From positions 4,154,001 through 4,218,000 of the forward strand of contig NZ_CP040755.1 of NCBI RefSeq assembly GCF_024585285.1: 64,000 bases of DNA. The letters are read 5' to 3'. The DNA comes from Colwellia sp. M166. Its GTDB lineage: Bacteria; Pseudomonadota; Gammaproteobacteria; Enterobacterales; Alteromonadaceae. Within the stretch, counting starts at the first letter, position 1. Each line of letters begins with the position of its first letter. Shown here one piece after another: positions 55,719 through 64,000 of the stretch. The notes under the pieces were generated by a model. The model was given only the letters and a program-made list of their open reading frames with translations, did no database searches and was not told where the DNA came from. The position numbers and the translations under genes are program-made.

Positions 55719-58700
55719 ATGCTCGAATATTTACTTAGATTTTCAATTCAAAAAAGCACAATCATCATGTTAGCAGTGTTAGCGCTAGCAGGATTAGGTA
55801 TTTGGAATTTCACCAAACTTCCTATTGATGCAGTGCCTGATATTACTAACGTACAGGTAATGATTAACACTGAAGCACCCGGTTATACACCTCTTGAAGT
55901 TGAGCAACGGGTAACTTACCCTTTGGAAACTGCATTAGCTGGCATTCCTAACTTAGTGAGTGCGAGATCAATATCGCGTTATGGATTATCACAAGTTACT
56001 GCAATTTTTAGTGATGAAACGGATGTCTATTTTGCAAGGCAACTTGTCAACGAACGATTACTTTCAGCTAAATCTGATTTACCTAGTGGTTTAGAGCCTG
56101 AGCTTGGTCCAATAGCTACTGGGTTGGGGGAGATATTCATGTTCACTGTTGATACAGAGCCTAATGCAGTTAATGATAAAGGAGAGCCAATTACAGCTAC
56201 TGACTTAAGAACCGTACATGATTGGATAATTCGACCTCAGTTAATGCAAGTGCAAGGCGTGGTTGAAGTGAACCCTATTGGTGGTTTTAAACGTGAAATC
56301 CTTATTGCATTCGATCCTAAAAAATTACTGGCTTTTGGTGTTAGTCAGCAAGATGTTATTCAAGCAATTGAAAATAACAATGACAATAAAGGCGCAGGCT
56401 TTATAGAAAAAAATGGCGCTCAATGGCTACTTCGTATACCAGGACAAGCAAAAACGTTAAATGATCTGGCGACAATCCCGGTTAAAACAGCTAACGGTAG
56501 CGTTATCCGACTATCTGATGTTGCCAAGGTACAAGAAGGAAAAGAGTTAAGAACAGGGGCAGCAACACAAAACGGTAGAGAGGTGGTGATGAGTACGGTC
56601 TTTATGCTCATTGGAGAGAATAGCCAAAAGGTTGCTAAAGCCGTTGGCGTAAGACTCGAAGAAATAAAAAACAGCTTACCTTCAGGCATCACTGTCACAG
56701 CTGTTTATGATCGTACTAAGTTAGTTGAAAAAACCTTAGATACGGTAAAAATGAATCTTTTAGAAGGCGCATTATTAGTTATTGTCGTGCTGTTCCTTTT
56801 ATTAGGTAATATGCGAGCTGCATTACTTACGGCTGCGGTTATTCCTTTTGCCATGTTAATGACTATTACTGGCATGGTACAAACAAAAGTTAGTGCAAAC
56901 TTAATGAGCTTAGGTGCATTAGATTTTGGCTTACTCGTAGACGGTGCCATTATTATCGTTGAAAACTGCATGAGAAGGCTAAGTACTGCTTCTTCAAATG
57001 GACGCACTATAGAGCTAAATGAACGTTTATCATTGGTCTTTGATGCCACGAAAGAGGTCATTCGTCCTGCTTTATTTGGTGTATTCATTATAACGGCAGT
57101 GTATTTGCCAATATTTGCACTAACAGGTGTTGAAGGAAAAATGTTCCATCCGATGGCAATAACAGTCGTTATTGCTTTATGTTGCGCTATGTTATTATCG
57201 ATAACTTTTGTACCTGCTGCTATTGCTATTTTGTTCAAAGGCCCTGTTAAAGAAAAAGAAAATATCATCATTAAATCTTCACTTGCGCTATACCGACCTT
57301 CGTTGACTTTTGCGCTCAAAGTACGTTGGTTTGTTGTCGTTGCTGCAATTGCTCTTGTTGGAATAGCTGGTTTTTCAGTCAATAAACTGGGCAGTGAGTT
57401 CGTGCCAAATTTGGATGAAGGCGATATAGCTATGCATGCATTACGCATTCCTGGCACCTCGTTAACTCAAGCAGTTGAGCTACAAAAAGTATTAGAAGAA
57501 AAAATAACTCAAATGCCAGAGGTGGAGCGAGTATTTGCGAAAATTGGTACCGCAGATGTTGCTACTGATGCGGTTCCACCAAGTGTTGCTGATAATTTCA
57601 TTATATTAAAACCACGTAGTGAGTGGCCTGATCCTAACAAGACTAAAGCACAGTTTGTCGAAGAGTTAGCCGCAGTAGTAGAACCTATTCCTGGTAATCG
57701 CTATGAGTTTCTTCAACCTATCCAAATGCGATTTAATGAGTTACTTGCAGGTGTACGTGCTGAACTTGCCATTAAGGTTTTTGGTGATGACTTTGAAACC
57801 TTAACTGAATTAGGAAAAAATATAAACAATGCTATTGCTAATGTAGAAGGGATAGCTGATGTACAAGTTGAACGAACTACTGGTCTACCCATGATGACTA
57901 TTAATCCAAATCATGAGCAATTAGCAAAATATGGCATTAGTATAAAAGAGCTACAAGATCAACTTGCAACAGCATTAGGTGGCACCATTGCAGGTAAGTT
58001 TTATCAAGGTGATAGAAGATCCGATATTGTTGTTCGTCTTCCTGAACACCTAAGAACAGATGTCGATGCTTTGGCTTATTTACCTGTACAGCTCATCGGC
58101 GATAAGTATGTACCATTACAAGAAGTTGCCACTCTAGAGCTGGTCGAAGGAGCTAACCAAGTCAATAGAGAAAATGGTAAACGACGAGTCGTGGTTACGG
58201 CTAATGTCAGAGGAAGAGACTTAGGCTCTTTTGTTCAAGATATTCAGGCCGCTATTGAAAACTCTGTTGATGTACCTGCGGGTTACTGGATTGAATACGG
58301 TGGTACCTATCAAAAACTGCAATCTGCATCGCAAAGATTATCCGTTGTAGTGCCTATTACTCTTGTGATGATCATCGGTTTATTATTCTTAGCACTCGGC
58401 TCTTTTAAAGATTCGATGATTATATTTACAGGTGTTCCCTTGGCATTAACCGGTGGTATTTTTGCCTTGTTACTGCGCGATATTCCGTTTTCAATATCAG
58501 CAGCTGTTGGCTTTATTGCCCTATCTGGCATCGCCATTTTAAATGGATTAGTTATGGTGTCATTTATCAGAGAACTGCGACGTGAAGGTGTTGCACTAGA
58601 TATCGCCATTATTGAAGGGGCTTTGACAAGATTTAGGCCTGTGCTAACTACTGCACTTGTTGCCTCACTAGGTTTTGTACCTATGGCACTTAATACTGGC

Positions 58701-58880
58701 ATTGGCTCTGAAGTCCAACGTCCGCTAGCAACAGTTGTCATTGGTGGAGTAATTTCATCTACTTTATTAACCCTATTTGTACTACCTGCTTTATACCGTT
58801 TATTACACAGCCACAAAGAAACCTTTCCTAAAGGGACAACTTCTTCAACCGCTGACACAAAGGAAACAGTGAATGTTTAA
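55719..58880 (+). CDS. Heavy-metal RND efflux pump, inner-membrane component (CzcA/CusA family)
   Basis: 1,053 residues. HME-RND hallmarks: DAVPDITNVQV and YPLETALAGIPN at the N-terminus, the TM4 motif DFGLLVDGAIIIVENC with its acidic proton-relay Asp, NLDEGDIAMHALR after TM7, and QPIQMRFNELLAGVRAELAIKVFGDD in the second periplasmic half. Twelve membrane helices in two halves. Pumps divalent or monovalent metal ions out through the adaptor and outer duct. Motifs do not settle whether the metal is Zn/Co/Cd, Ni or Cu/Ag; the CusA methionine ladder is not obvious, so the CzcA side is favoured. Confidence 0.92.
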   Translation: MLEYLLRFSIQKSTIIMLAVLALAGLGIWNFTKLPIDAVPDITNVQVMINTEAPGYTPLEVEQRVTYPLETALAGIPNLVSARSISRYGLSQVTAIFSDETDVYFARQLVNERLLSAKSDLPSGLEPELGPIATGLGEIFMFTVDTEPNAVNDKGEPITATDLRTVHDWIIRPQLMQVQGVVEVNPIGGFKREILIAFDPKKLLAFGVSQQDVIQAIENNNDNKGAGFIEKNGAQWLLRIPGQAKTLNDLATIPVKTANGSVIRLSDVAKVQEGKELRTGAATQNGREVVMSTVFMLIGENSQKVAKAVGVRLEEIKNSLPSGITVTAVYDRTKLVEKTLDTVKMNLLEGALLVIVVLFLLLGNMRAALLTAAVIPFAMLMTITGMVQTKVSANLMSLGALDFGLLVDGAIIIVENCMRRLSTASSNGRTIELNERLSLVFDATKEVIRPALFGVFIITAVYLPIFALTGVEGKMFHPMAITVVIALCCAMLLSITFVPAAIAILFKGPVKEKENIIIKSSLALYRPSLTFALKVRWFVVVAAIALVGIAGFSVNKLGSEFVPNLDEGDIAMHALRIPGTSLTQAVELQKVLEEKITQMPEVERVFAKIGTADVATDAVPPSVADNFIILKPRSEWPDPNKTKAQFVEELAAVVEPIPGNRYEFLQPIQMRFNELLAGVRAELAIKVFGDDFETLTELGKNINNAIANVEGIADVQVERTTGLPMMTINPNHEQLAKYGISIKELQDQLATALGGTIAGKFYQGDRRSDIVVRLPEHLRTDVDALAYLPVQLIGDKYVPLQEVATLELVEGANQVNRENGKRRVVVTANVRGRDLGSFVQDIQAAIENSVDVPAGYWIEYGGTYQKLQSASQRLSVVVPITLVMIIGLLFLALGSFKDSMIIFTGVPLALTGGIFALLLRDIPFSISAAVGFIALSGIAILNGLVMVSFIRELRREGVALDIAIIEGALTRFRPVLTTALVASLGFVPMALNTGIGSEVQRPLATVVIGGVISSTLLTLFVLPALYRLLHSHKETFPKGTTSSTADTKETVNV

Positions 58881-59571
58881 TAATTATCAGCGATATGGCT
58901 TATTAAGCCTTATCGCTCTTATGGCGCTATGGCTACCAATAGAAGCATTTGCTCATGGTGTAGACGATAGTACACGTGCATTTTTACAACAAAATACGGG
59001 TGTGCAGATAATTCCATTTTTATACATCGGTGCTAAGCACATGGTGACAGGGTACGACCATTTATTATTCCTTGTCGGTGTGTTGTTCTTTTTATATAGA
59101 AGCAGAGATGTTTTGCTATATGTCAGCATGTTTACGCTTGGGCACAGCATAACCTTACTATTCGGTGTGATTAGCGATATTCAAGTTAACGCTTACTTAA
59201 TTGATGCCATTATCGGTCTGTCTGTTGTCTATAAAGGCTTTGATAACTTAGGAGGGTTTAATCGGCTTTTTGGCAAATCACCTAATGCTAAATTAGCCGT
59301 ATTAATTTTTGGCCTTTTTCATGGTTTCGGATTAGCAACTAAGCTGCAAGAGTTTCAAATTCCAGATGACGGTTTAATTACCAACTTAATCGCCTTTAAT
59401 GTTGGGGTTGAATTAGGGCAATTTACCGCCTTAGCTTTTATATTATTAATTATTAATTTTTGGCGTACGCACAGCAGTTTTACTCGCTTTGCGAAAAATA
59501 CCAATTGTTTGTTAATGAGCGCTGGGTTTATGTTGGTCGGTTTACAACTTACGGGCTATTTCATTAACTAA
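58873..59571 (+). CDS. HupE/UreJ-family membrane protein
   Basis: 232 residues. The start overlaps the pump stop by eight bases, with an AGGAAAC ribosome site. Signal peptide (cut EAFA-H), then a HupE/UreJ_2 domain: GAKHMVTGYDHLLFLVGVLFF, MFTLGHSITLLFG, FGLFHGFGLATKLQE and NVGVELGQFTALAFILL, about six membrane helices with conserved His and Glu/Asp. HupE/UreJ proteins are thought to move nickel or cobalt, so this may be a secondary metal route or a sensor partner of the pump. Confidence 0.88.
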   Translation: MFNNYQRYGLLSLIALMALWLPIEAFAHGVDDSTRAFLQQNTGVQIIPFLYIGAKHMVTGYDHLLFLVGVLFFLYRSRDVLLYVSMFTLGHSITLLFGVISDIQVNAYLIDAIIGLSVVYKGFDNLGGFNRLFGKSPNAKLAVLIFGLFHGFGLATKLQEFQIPDDGLITNLIAFNVGVELGQFTALAFILLIINFWRTHSSFTRFAKNTNCLLMSAGFMLVGLQLTGYFIN

Positions 59572-59619
59572 TTGATGAAATTTTTCTATTCAACTTTACC
59601 TATTTTAAGAGATAAGACT

Positions 59620-60195
59620 ATGCAAGATAAAGAGCAAGAAAAAATGCAACAAGCAACGCCACAAACGATGGTATTAACAAACTCTGCGCTGCTAAAATAT
59701 ACGATTTTCAGCATAGTATTCGCAGCATTTACACTGTTAATCATTATATTGCCTGCTGAATATGATATCGACCCTACCGGAATTGGGCATGAACTTGGCT
59801 TAACTGTTTTTCATCAAGGGAATGATGAAAATGCCGATCAATTATTAACACCAGAAGCATCAAAAAAATCAAAAGGCGCTTCTGAAACAATAGAGGTGCT
59901 TGTTCCTGCCGGTCGCGGTGTTGAGTACAAATTTATCATGGCGCAATATCAAAAGCTTGAGTACGAATGGATAACCGATGGTTCTGCATTGTATTTTGAC
60001 CTACACGGAGAACCTGAAGGCGACAAAACAGGCTATTTTGAAAGCTATGCCATAGCAACTTTGAGTGAGATGAAAGGTAGTTTTACCGCACCATTTTCAG
60101 GGACCCACGGATGGTATTGGAAAAACACCTCTAACTCCCCCGTTATCGTTCAACTTATTGTAAAAGGAGAATACTCGAAACACGGTCTTAAATAA
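59620..60195 (+). CDS. Membrane-anchored protein of the metal efflux operon, function unknown
   Basis: 191 residues from ATG 59620, which has an AAGAGA site; an ATG at 59575 (or the TTG before it) just after the HupE stop is possible but lacks a ribosome site. One N-terminal transmembrane helix (YTIFSIVFAAFTLLIIILPAEY), then a periplasmic domain with EVLVPAGRGVEYKFIMAQYQKLEYEWITDGSALYFDLHGEPEGDKTGYFESYA and FTAPFSGTHGWYWKNTSNSPVIVQLIVKGEY. Proteins of this type are commonly found after HupE and CzcA in marine bacteria. The beta-rich domain with many His/Glu/Asp suggests metal binding; this is inferred. Confidence 0.8.
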   Translation: MQDKEQEKMQQATPQTMVLTNSALLKYTIFSIVFAAFTLLIIILPAEYDIDPTGIGHELGLTVFHQGNDENADQLLTPEASKKSKGASETIEVLVPAGRGVEYKFIMAQYQKLEYEWITDGSALYFDLHGEPEGDKTGYFESYAIATLSEMKGSFTAPFSGTHGWYWKNTSNSPVIVQLIVKGEYSKHGLK

Positions 60196-60196
60196 T

Positions 60197-61461
60197 TGAC
60201 CTGGTCAAGTAAATTCAGTCACCCTAGTTAAGCTACTTTTTCTAACTCATTAATTTTTAATTCAAAATCATTTGGGCTTTGATACCCTAAGTAAGAGTGT
60301 AGTCGCTTACTGTTGTACCACATGGTTATGTAATTCATTATATCTTGTTGCGCTTCATAGCGTGTTTCATAATTTCTCCAATGAACACGCTCTTGCTTTA
60401 GGCTACCAAAGAAGCTTTCAGCAACGGCATTATCCCAACAGCAGCCCTTTTTACTCATACTGCCAATAAAGCCATTGTTATTAAGTAATTTTCGGTACTG
60501 GTGGCTTGCATATTGAACACCTTGATCGGAATGAACAATAAGTCCTTTCTCTGGGCTTCTTTGCCAAACAGCCATCGTTAGTGCATCACAGACAAGTTGA
60601 GCTTTCATTCTTGACCCCATGCTCCAGCCAACAACTTTGCGAGCGTATAGGTCGATAACAACCGCTAAATAGAGCCAACCTTCCGCAGTCCAAATATAAG
60701 TGATATCACCAACAAACACTTGATTTGGCTGCTCTGTGATGAAATTTTGCTCAAGCTCATTTTTATAAAGCGGCTTATTGTGATTGCTATTGGTTGTTGC
60801 TTTATATTTCTTTTTGTAACGAACCCAAACATTAGCCTCTTTCATTAATTTGGCTACTGTCCATCGGCTTACACGGAAACTCAACGCATTCAGTACCGCT
60901 TTAATACGTCTTTCGCCATAGGTATTGTCACTAAATTTGGCAATATCCTTTACTAACTCAAGCATCTCTTGGTGTGTTGAATCACTTGGCTTATCTAATT
61001 TACGCTTTTGATAACTATAATAGTTATTGCTTTTTACACCCAATATTCGGCACATAAGTACCACAGGCCAGATCTTCTTATGATGGGTAATAAACGAATA
61101 TTTCACTTCGTTTCTTTTGCAAAGAAGACCGTCGCTTTTTTTTAATATCTCACGCTCCATCTCCAGGCGCTTTACTTGGGCTTTTAATTTACGTATTTCT
61201 TCTTGATCAGGTGTTAGCTTACCGTTACCTCGAAAAGCTTGACCATCTTCTTGTTCTGCTTCTTTGATCCAGCGGCCAAGCATTTGATTTCCAATACCTA
61301 GATTTCTGCTCGCTTCAGATACACTAATATTTTGATCTCTGACTAAAGAAATTGCATCAAGTTTAAACTCTTTGGTGTATTTTTTACGTTTTGTCATTTA
61401 TGTTCTCCAGTTAAGGTTATTATGTCTTAACTGGGGTAGTCGAATCCATTAAACCACGTCA
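60197..61461 (-). mobile_element. IS3-family insertion sequence, complete
   Basis: 1,265 bp. The left end begins TGACCTGGTCAAG and the right end, read inward, TGACGTGGTTTAA; the imperfect terminal inverted repeats extend to the shared AGTTAAG about 35 bases in. Direct repeats AAT flank both sides (60194-60196 and 61462-61464), a 3-bp target duplication typical of IS3. It carries one fused transposase gene. It inserted one base after the stop codon of the membrane-anchor gene, inside the metal operon. Confidence 0.9.
60228..61397 (-). CDS. IS3-family transposase, orfA and orfB fused in one frame
   Basis: 389 residues. Residues 1-90 are the OrfA part (helix-turn-helix TKRKKYTKEFKLDAISLV, leucine zipper EEIRKLKAQVKRLEMEREILKK). 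From about 95 is OrfB, with the DDE integrase core: VGDITYIW (D), VHSDQGVQY (D), and DNAVAESFFGSLKQE (E). IS3 elements normally make OrfAB by -1 slippage at a run of A. Here the run has eight A (opposite strand, 61136-61143), and reading with seven A would give an OrfA ending ATVFFAKETK and a stop, so one inserted A has fused the frames. Confidence 0.93.
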   Translation of the reverse strand: MTKRKKYTKEFKLDAISLVRDQNISVSEASRNLGIGNQMLGRWIKEAEQEDGQAFRGNGKLTPDQEEIRKLKAQVKRLEMEREILKKSDGLLCKRNEVKYSFITHHKKIWPVVLMCRILGVKSNNYYSYQKRKLDKPSDSTHQEMLELVKDIAKFSDNTYGERRIKAVLNALSFRVSRWTVAKLMKEANVWVRYKKKYKATTNSNHNKPLYKNELEQNFITEQPNQVFVGDITYIWTAEGWLYLAVVIDLYARKVVGWSMGSRMKAQLVCDALTMAVWQRSPEKGLIVHSDQGVQYASHQYRKLLNNNGFIGSMSKKGCCWDNAVAESFFGSLKQERVHWRNYETRYEAQQDIMNYITMWYNSKRLHSYLGYQSPNDFELKINELEKVA

Positions 61462-61524
61462 AATCTATTAAATAAAAGAAACTATAAATATACTTTAAAT
61501 TTAATTAAAAAACTGGAGTTCAAA

Positions 61525-61857
61525 ATGAAAAGCATTATTACAGCCTTGTTTATAACATTGATGTTTAGCACAAGTTTAGTATTTGCACATGGCGATCACG
61601 AGAAAATAAGCCCTAAAGCAGCAATACAAGTTGCAGCTAAAGCCACTCAACAACTTACCTTTAAAGACCTTGGTTTTAAAGTTGGAAAATTAAGTGAAAG
61701 CTGGAAAAACTTAACTACAGATGACTTAAAGCTACAATCAGCAGACGGAAATCGCTATATTATTAGTGCAAATAATAAATCAGATAACCAAACTATTTAC
61801 TTTTTGATGACAATATCTGGTGAAGTATTAAACGTTAATTCTGAAGCTAGGTTTTAG
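61525..61857 (+). CDS. Small exported protein, DUF6488-like, of the metal efflux operon
   Basis: 110 residues with a good CTGGAG ribosome site. Signal peptide of 21 residues (cut VFA-H), giving a mature N-terminus HGDHEK that could bind metal. The domain AAIQVAAKATQQLTFKDLGFKVGKLSESWKNL followed by RYIISANNKSDNQTIYFLMTISGEVLNVN matches small periplasmic proteins near RND metal pumps (DUF6488). Without the IS3 copy its start would be about 63 bases after the anchor gene stop, so it belonged to the same operon. The IS may now cut it off, or supply a promoter. Confidence 0.75.
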   Translation: MKSIITALFITLMFSTSLVFAHGDHEKISPKAAIQVAAKATQQLTFKDLGFKVGKLSESWKNLTTDDLKLQSADGNRYIISANNKSDNQTIYFLMTISGEVLNVNSEARF

Positions 61858-61869
61858 ATCGATATATTA

Positions 61870-61905
61870 GGTAGAGGTGATCTATACTCCTCTACCGTTA
61901 GACCC
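61870..61905 (+). terminator. Probable terminator after the DUF6488-like gene
   Basis: GGTAGAGG / CCTCTACC, 8 bp perfect, 12 bases after the stop codon, followed by a T-rich stretch after a short gap. The rest of the gap to 62182 holds nothing recognisable. Confidence 0.55.
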
Positions 61906-62182
61906 TTTTCCTACTTGTTAATATTTTCTCTGGCACTATGTAGCCTAAAGCAAGATAGAGAAAAAGAAATTCATGAACTGTCTAATGTCAACAATAGGCT
62001 CTCAGCTGATTTTGACGAGTTGACATGCGTCAATGGATAGACATATAGCGAAGGTAGTGCGATATCAAGCGGGCACATTTACCCACTTGATTTACTTAGT
62101 TAGTTATTAATTAATACGGCTAGTTTCATGATTGCCCATATCTTAGATGACAATAATAGCCTCAACGGCATTATCAGACTGT

Positions 62183-63769
62183 TTAACTAGCTTCTAGTAC
62201 TTGTACCGGCTTAATTAAGCTCATGCTTTCTTCAGCGAAACCGACACCCACTTCGGTGTAAAAGTTGAACACTTTATCAACACCAAAGCTTTCCAATGCT
62301 ATGCGCTCATCATCGTACCTTGCTATGGCAGCAATTTTACCTCGATAATTAGTACGTTTTATTTGGGCGGTAATATTGATAATGTCTTGTACCGAAGGCA
62401 GAGCTAATAGTGTTAGTTCAATTCTGCTCAAGTCAATGCTCTCCCAAAAGTCTGCGTCTTCAGCATCCCCCAAGTAAGCTTGAATACCTTTATCATTTAA
62501 CCATTGGACTTTATCTTTGTCTGCATCTAAGCCCCAAACTTGATTACCAATTTGAGCATTTAATGCATAATAGGCCCCCATGCCGACACGACCCATACCG
62601 ATAATGGCAATAGGGGCTTCACAAGGTTGCTCAAAGTTATCTTCTGCTAAAGGTTGTTTGCTTTCAAAACGTTTGAATCTTTCTTTGTTATTAGCAAAGT
62701 AATCATGAGCAAAATTATAAAGCACATTGGTAATAATAAACGACATTGAAACAGCTAATGACAGGATAACTAACCATTCAGGAGACAGCCAGCCAGATTT
62801 ACTACTGAGTGCGGCCACAATCAGGCCAAACTCACTGAAGTTACTCAAAGCTAAAGCGGACAAAAATGCTGTTCTTCCTCGTAATTTTAGCTTGACCAAA
62901 ATAAAGAAAAATAGCAAAAATTTAACCGGTAACATCAGTGTTAGTACCGAAGCTATGGCAAGCATTTCCATGGTTGGTAGGGCGGTGAAACCGATGGATA
63001 AGAAAAAACCAATCAAAAATAAATCTTTAAAGCTTAATAATGACTTGGTTATCTCACTTGCTTTACTATGCGTCGCAAAATACATGCCAGCTAAGAGAGC
63101 ACCAAAGTCACCTTTAACTTTCATAAGTTCAAATAACTCATAAGCACCAAAAGCAATAAAAAAGCCCATTAATGGAATTAATTCACCATGTCCTGCTTTA
63201 TCAATGCCCTTGTTAATATAAGGCCTTAATGGAATGAAAAGTAACAATAATGCCACCCAAGGGCTTGGCACTTTACCGGTTGCCAGTACTAAAAAGACTA
63301 CAGCAATAATATCTTGCATCACCAGTATACCGATGGCAAGTTTACCGTGACGCGTGCGCATTTCACCGCGTTCCTCCAGCAGTTTGACCACACATACCGT
63401 GCTGCTAAAGCTTAGTGCAAAGATAATTAATGCTGATGTGATTAGACTTAATTCGTTGATAAATCCAACACTAATGAATGCAATAGTTTTTAAAATCAGC
63501 ATTCCAATTACCAACCATAATATACTGTGGCTAACACTACCGAACCAGATCTCAGGCTTAACTAAGTCCTTGATATTTAGTTTTAGCCCGATGGTAAATA
63601 GCATTAACGTAATGCCAATATCAGCTAAGGCAGTGACCATACTATCCGCTTGATACCCCAAGGCGTTTAAGATAAATCCTGCTGCCAAATAGCCGATTGA
63701 AGGGGGGAGTGAGATTAATTTAGTTAATAGACCACAAATAAAAGCGAAGCCAATCCAGATAAATTCCAT
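62183..63769 (-). CDS. CPA2-family cation:proton antiporter with TrkA-N domain (Kef/YbaL-like)
   Basis: 528 residues. N-terminal Na+/H+ exchanger domain with about 12 helices (LPPSIGYLAAGFILNALGY, ALSFSSTVCVVKLLEERGEMRTRHGKLAIGILVMQDIIAVVFLVLA is the conserved Kef core), then a cytoplasmic Rossmann domain (IAIIGMGRVGMGAYYALNAQIGNQVWGLDAD, from about residue 387) that binds NAD(H). Moves K+ or Na+ against protons, gated by the nucleotide. Lies six bases before the tesA stop on the same strand, so tesA and this gene probably form one transcript. Confidence 0.88.
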   Translation of the reverse strand: MEFIWIGFAFICGLLTKLISLPPSIGYLAAGFILNALGYQADSMVTALADIGITLMLFTIGLKLNIKDLVKPEIWFGSVSHSILWLVIGMLILKTIAFISVGFINELSLITSALIIFALSFSSTVCVVKLLEERGEMRTRHGKLAIGILVMQDIIAVVFLVLATGKVPSPWVALLLLFIPLRPYINKGIDKAGHGELIPLMGFFIAFGAYELFELMKVKGDFGALLAGMYFATHSKASEITKSLLSFKDLFLIGFFLSIGFTALPTMEMLAIASVLTLMLPVKFLLFFFILVKLKLRGRTAFLSALALSNFSEFGLIVAALSSKSGWLSPEWLVILSLAVSMSFIITNVLYNFAHDYFANNKERFKRFESKQPLAEDNFEQPCEAPIAIIGMGRVGMGAYYALNAQIGNQVWGLDADKDKVQWLNDKGIQAYLGDAEDADFWESIDLSRIELTLLALPSVQDIINITAQIKRTNYRGKIAAIARYDDERIALESFGVDKVFNFYTEVGVGFAEESMSLIKPVQVLEAS

Positions 63770-63775
63770 GTTAAG

Positions 63776-64000
63776 TTAAGACTCCGTTGTCATTATTGTT
63801 TTTAATTGCTGCTCAACATAATCAGCTATTATTGGTTGTGCTTGTGCATTTGGGTGAATTCCGTCTGCTTGCATAAGGCTTTTATCCATCACAACAGTTT
63901 CCATAAAAAAGGGTAATAAATTGATATTGCTGGATTTTGCTACATCTTCGAATATTTGTTCAAACATTTTATTGTATCTTGGACCATAATTTGGTGTTAT
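63776..64000 (-). CDS. tesA: SGNH-hydrolase TesA (arylesterase/acyl-CoA thioesterase I), 3' part
   Basis: The last 74 codons of a reverse-strand gene whose start lies beyond the window. The visible part reads ITPNYGPRYNKMFEQIFEDVA and ends with QADGIHPNAQAQPIIADYVEQQL. DGIHPN carries the catalytic Asp and His of the SGNH triad, and PNYGPRY is the TesA block with the substrate-gating loop. TesA is a periplasmic thioesterase/lysophospholipase. The catalytic Ser is outside the window. Confidence 0.85.
   Translation of the reverse strand: MTPNYGPRYNKMFEQIFEDVAKSSNINLLPFFMETVVMDKSLMQADGIHPNAQAQPIIADYVEQQLKTIMTTES

Noticed and set aside
56705..57457. A 250-codon reverse-strand frame inside the RND pump gene
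   Set aside because: It is antisense to a well-supported gene, with composition mirrored from the membrane helices and no start signals.

Overview
The window looks like a chromosomal segment of a marine, psychrophile-type gammaproteobacterium of the Alteromonadales, most likely Colwelliaceae (Colwellia/Thalassotalea). This rests on the AT-rich DNA, the gene orders rcsF-trmO and metG/apbC divergent next to dcd, the PEP-CTERM protein, the TonB receptor plus iron-responsive imelysin operon, and short dispersed repeats of a kind I associate with this order. The assignment is an inference from gene content, not from a search.

Layout. 1-5 kb: the 3' part of an FGGY carbohydrate kinase, a Tat-exported PhoD-like phosphatase/phosphodiesterase and an orphan PEP-CTERM protein. 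5.4-9.7 kb: an unrecognised exported, cysteine-containing multidomain protein, apparently one gene split by a single-base frameshift, followed by a small membrane-anchored protein. 10-16 kb: a cysteine hydrolase of the isochorismatase family, then a reverse-strand operon (porin, imelysin, di-heme protein) behind a strong Fur-box-like promoter. 16-26 kb: sbcDC, a chemotaxis receptor, a STAS-like small protein, an MBL-fold hydrolase and a DMT transporter. 26.9-28.1 kb: a graveyard of mobile-element debris (IS630 fossil, RAYT/REP remnant, tandem repeats).

28-36.7 kb is a coherent catabolic island: TonB receptor, hydantoinase/oxoprolinase subunits A and B, an MFS transporter, a reverse-strand cyclophilin and an Lrp/AsnC regulator. 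This suggests import and hydrolysis of a cyclic imide, oxoproline or peptide-like nutrient. 36.7-38.1 kb holds more debris (RAYT with its REP hairpin and two broken genes). 38-50 kb is mostly housekeeping: slyD, an exported amidohydrolase, a DMT transporter, rcsF-trmO, an unusual dicarboxylate symporter fused to a periplasmic binding domain, metG, apbC, dcd and a YvcK/CofD-like gene. 50.4-51.4 kb is a tRNA operon with one tRNA-Ala(GGC) and four identical tRNA-Glu(TTC) genes.

51.6-61.9 kb is a heavy-metal efflux locus. A BlaI/CopY-type repressor and an M56 membrane protease lie upstream of a CzcCBA-type RND pump, a HupE/UreJ protein, a membrane-anchor protein and, beyond an inserted IS3-family element with intact ends and a 3-bp target duplication, a small exported DUF6488-like protein. 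A terminator-like perfect inverted repeat lies inside the first codons of the outer-membrane component. The window ends with a CPA2 (Kef-type) antiporter and the 3' part of tesA, both on the reverse strand.

The points most worth follow-up are the frameshifted modular exported protein, the BlaI-M56 control of an RND metal pump with an intragenic hairpin, the symporter-binding-protein fusion, the Hyu island containing a cyclophilin, and the IS3 copy whose slippery A-tract has grown by one base so that orfA and orfB are fused.
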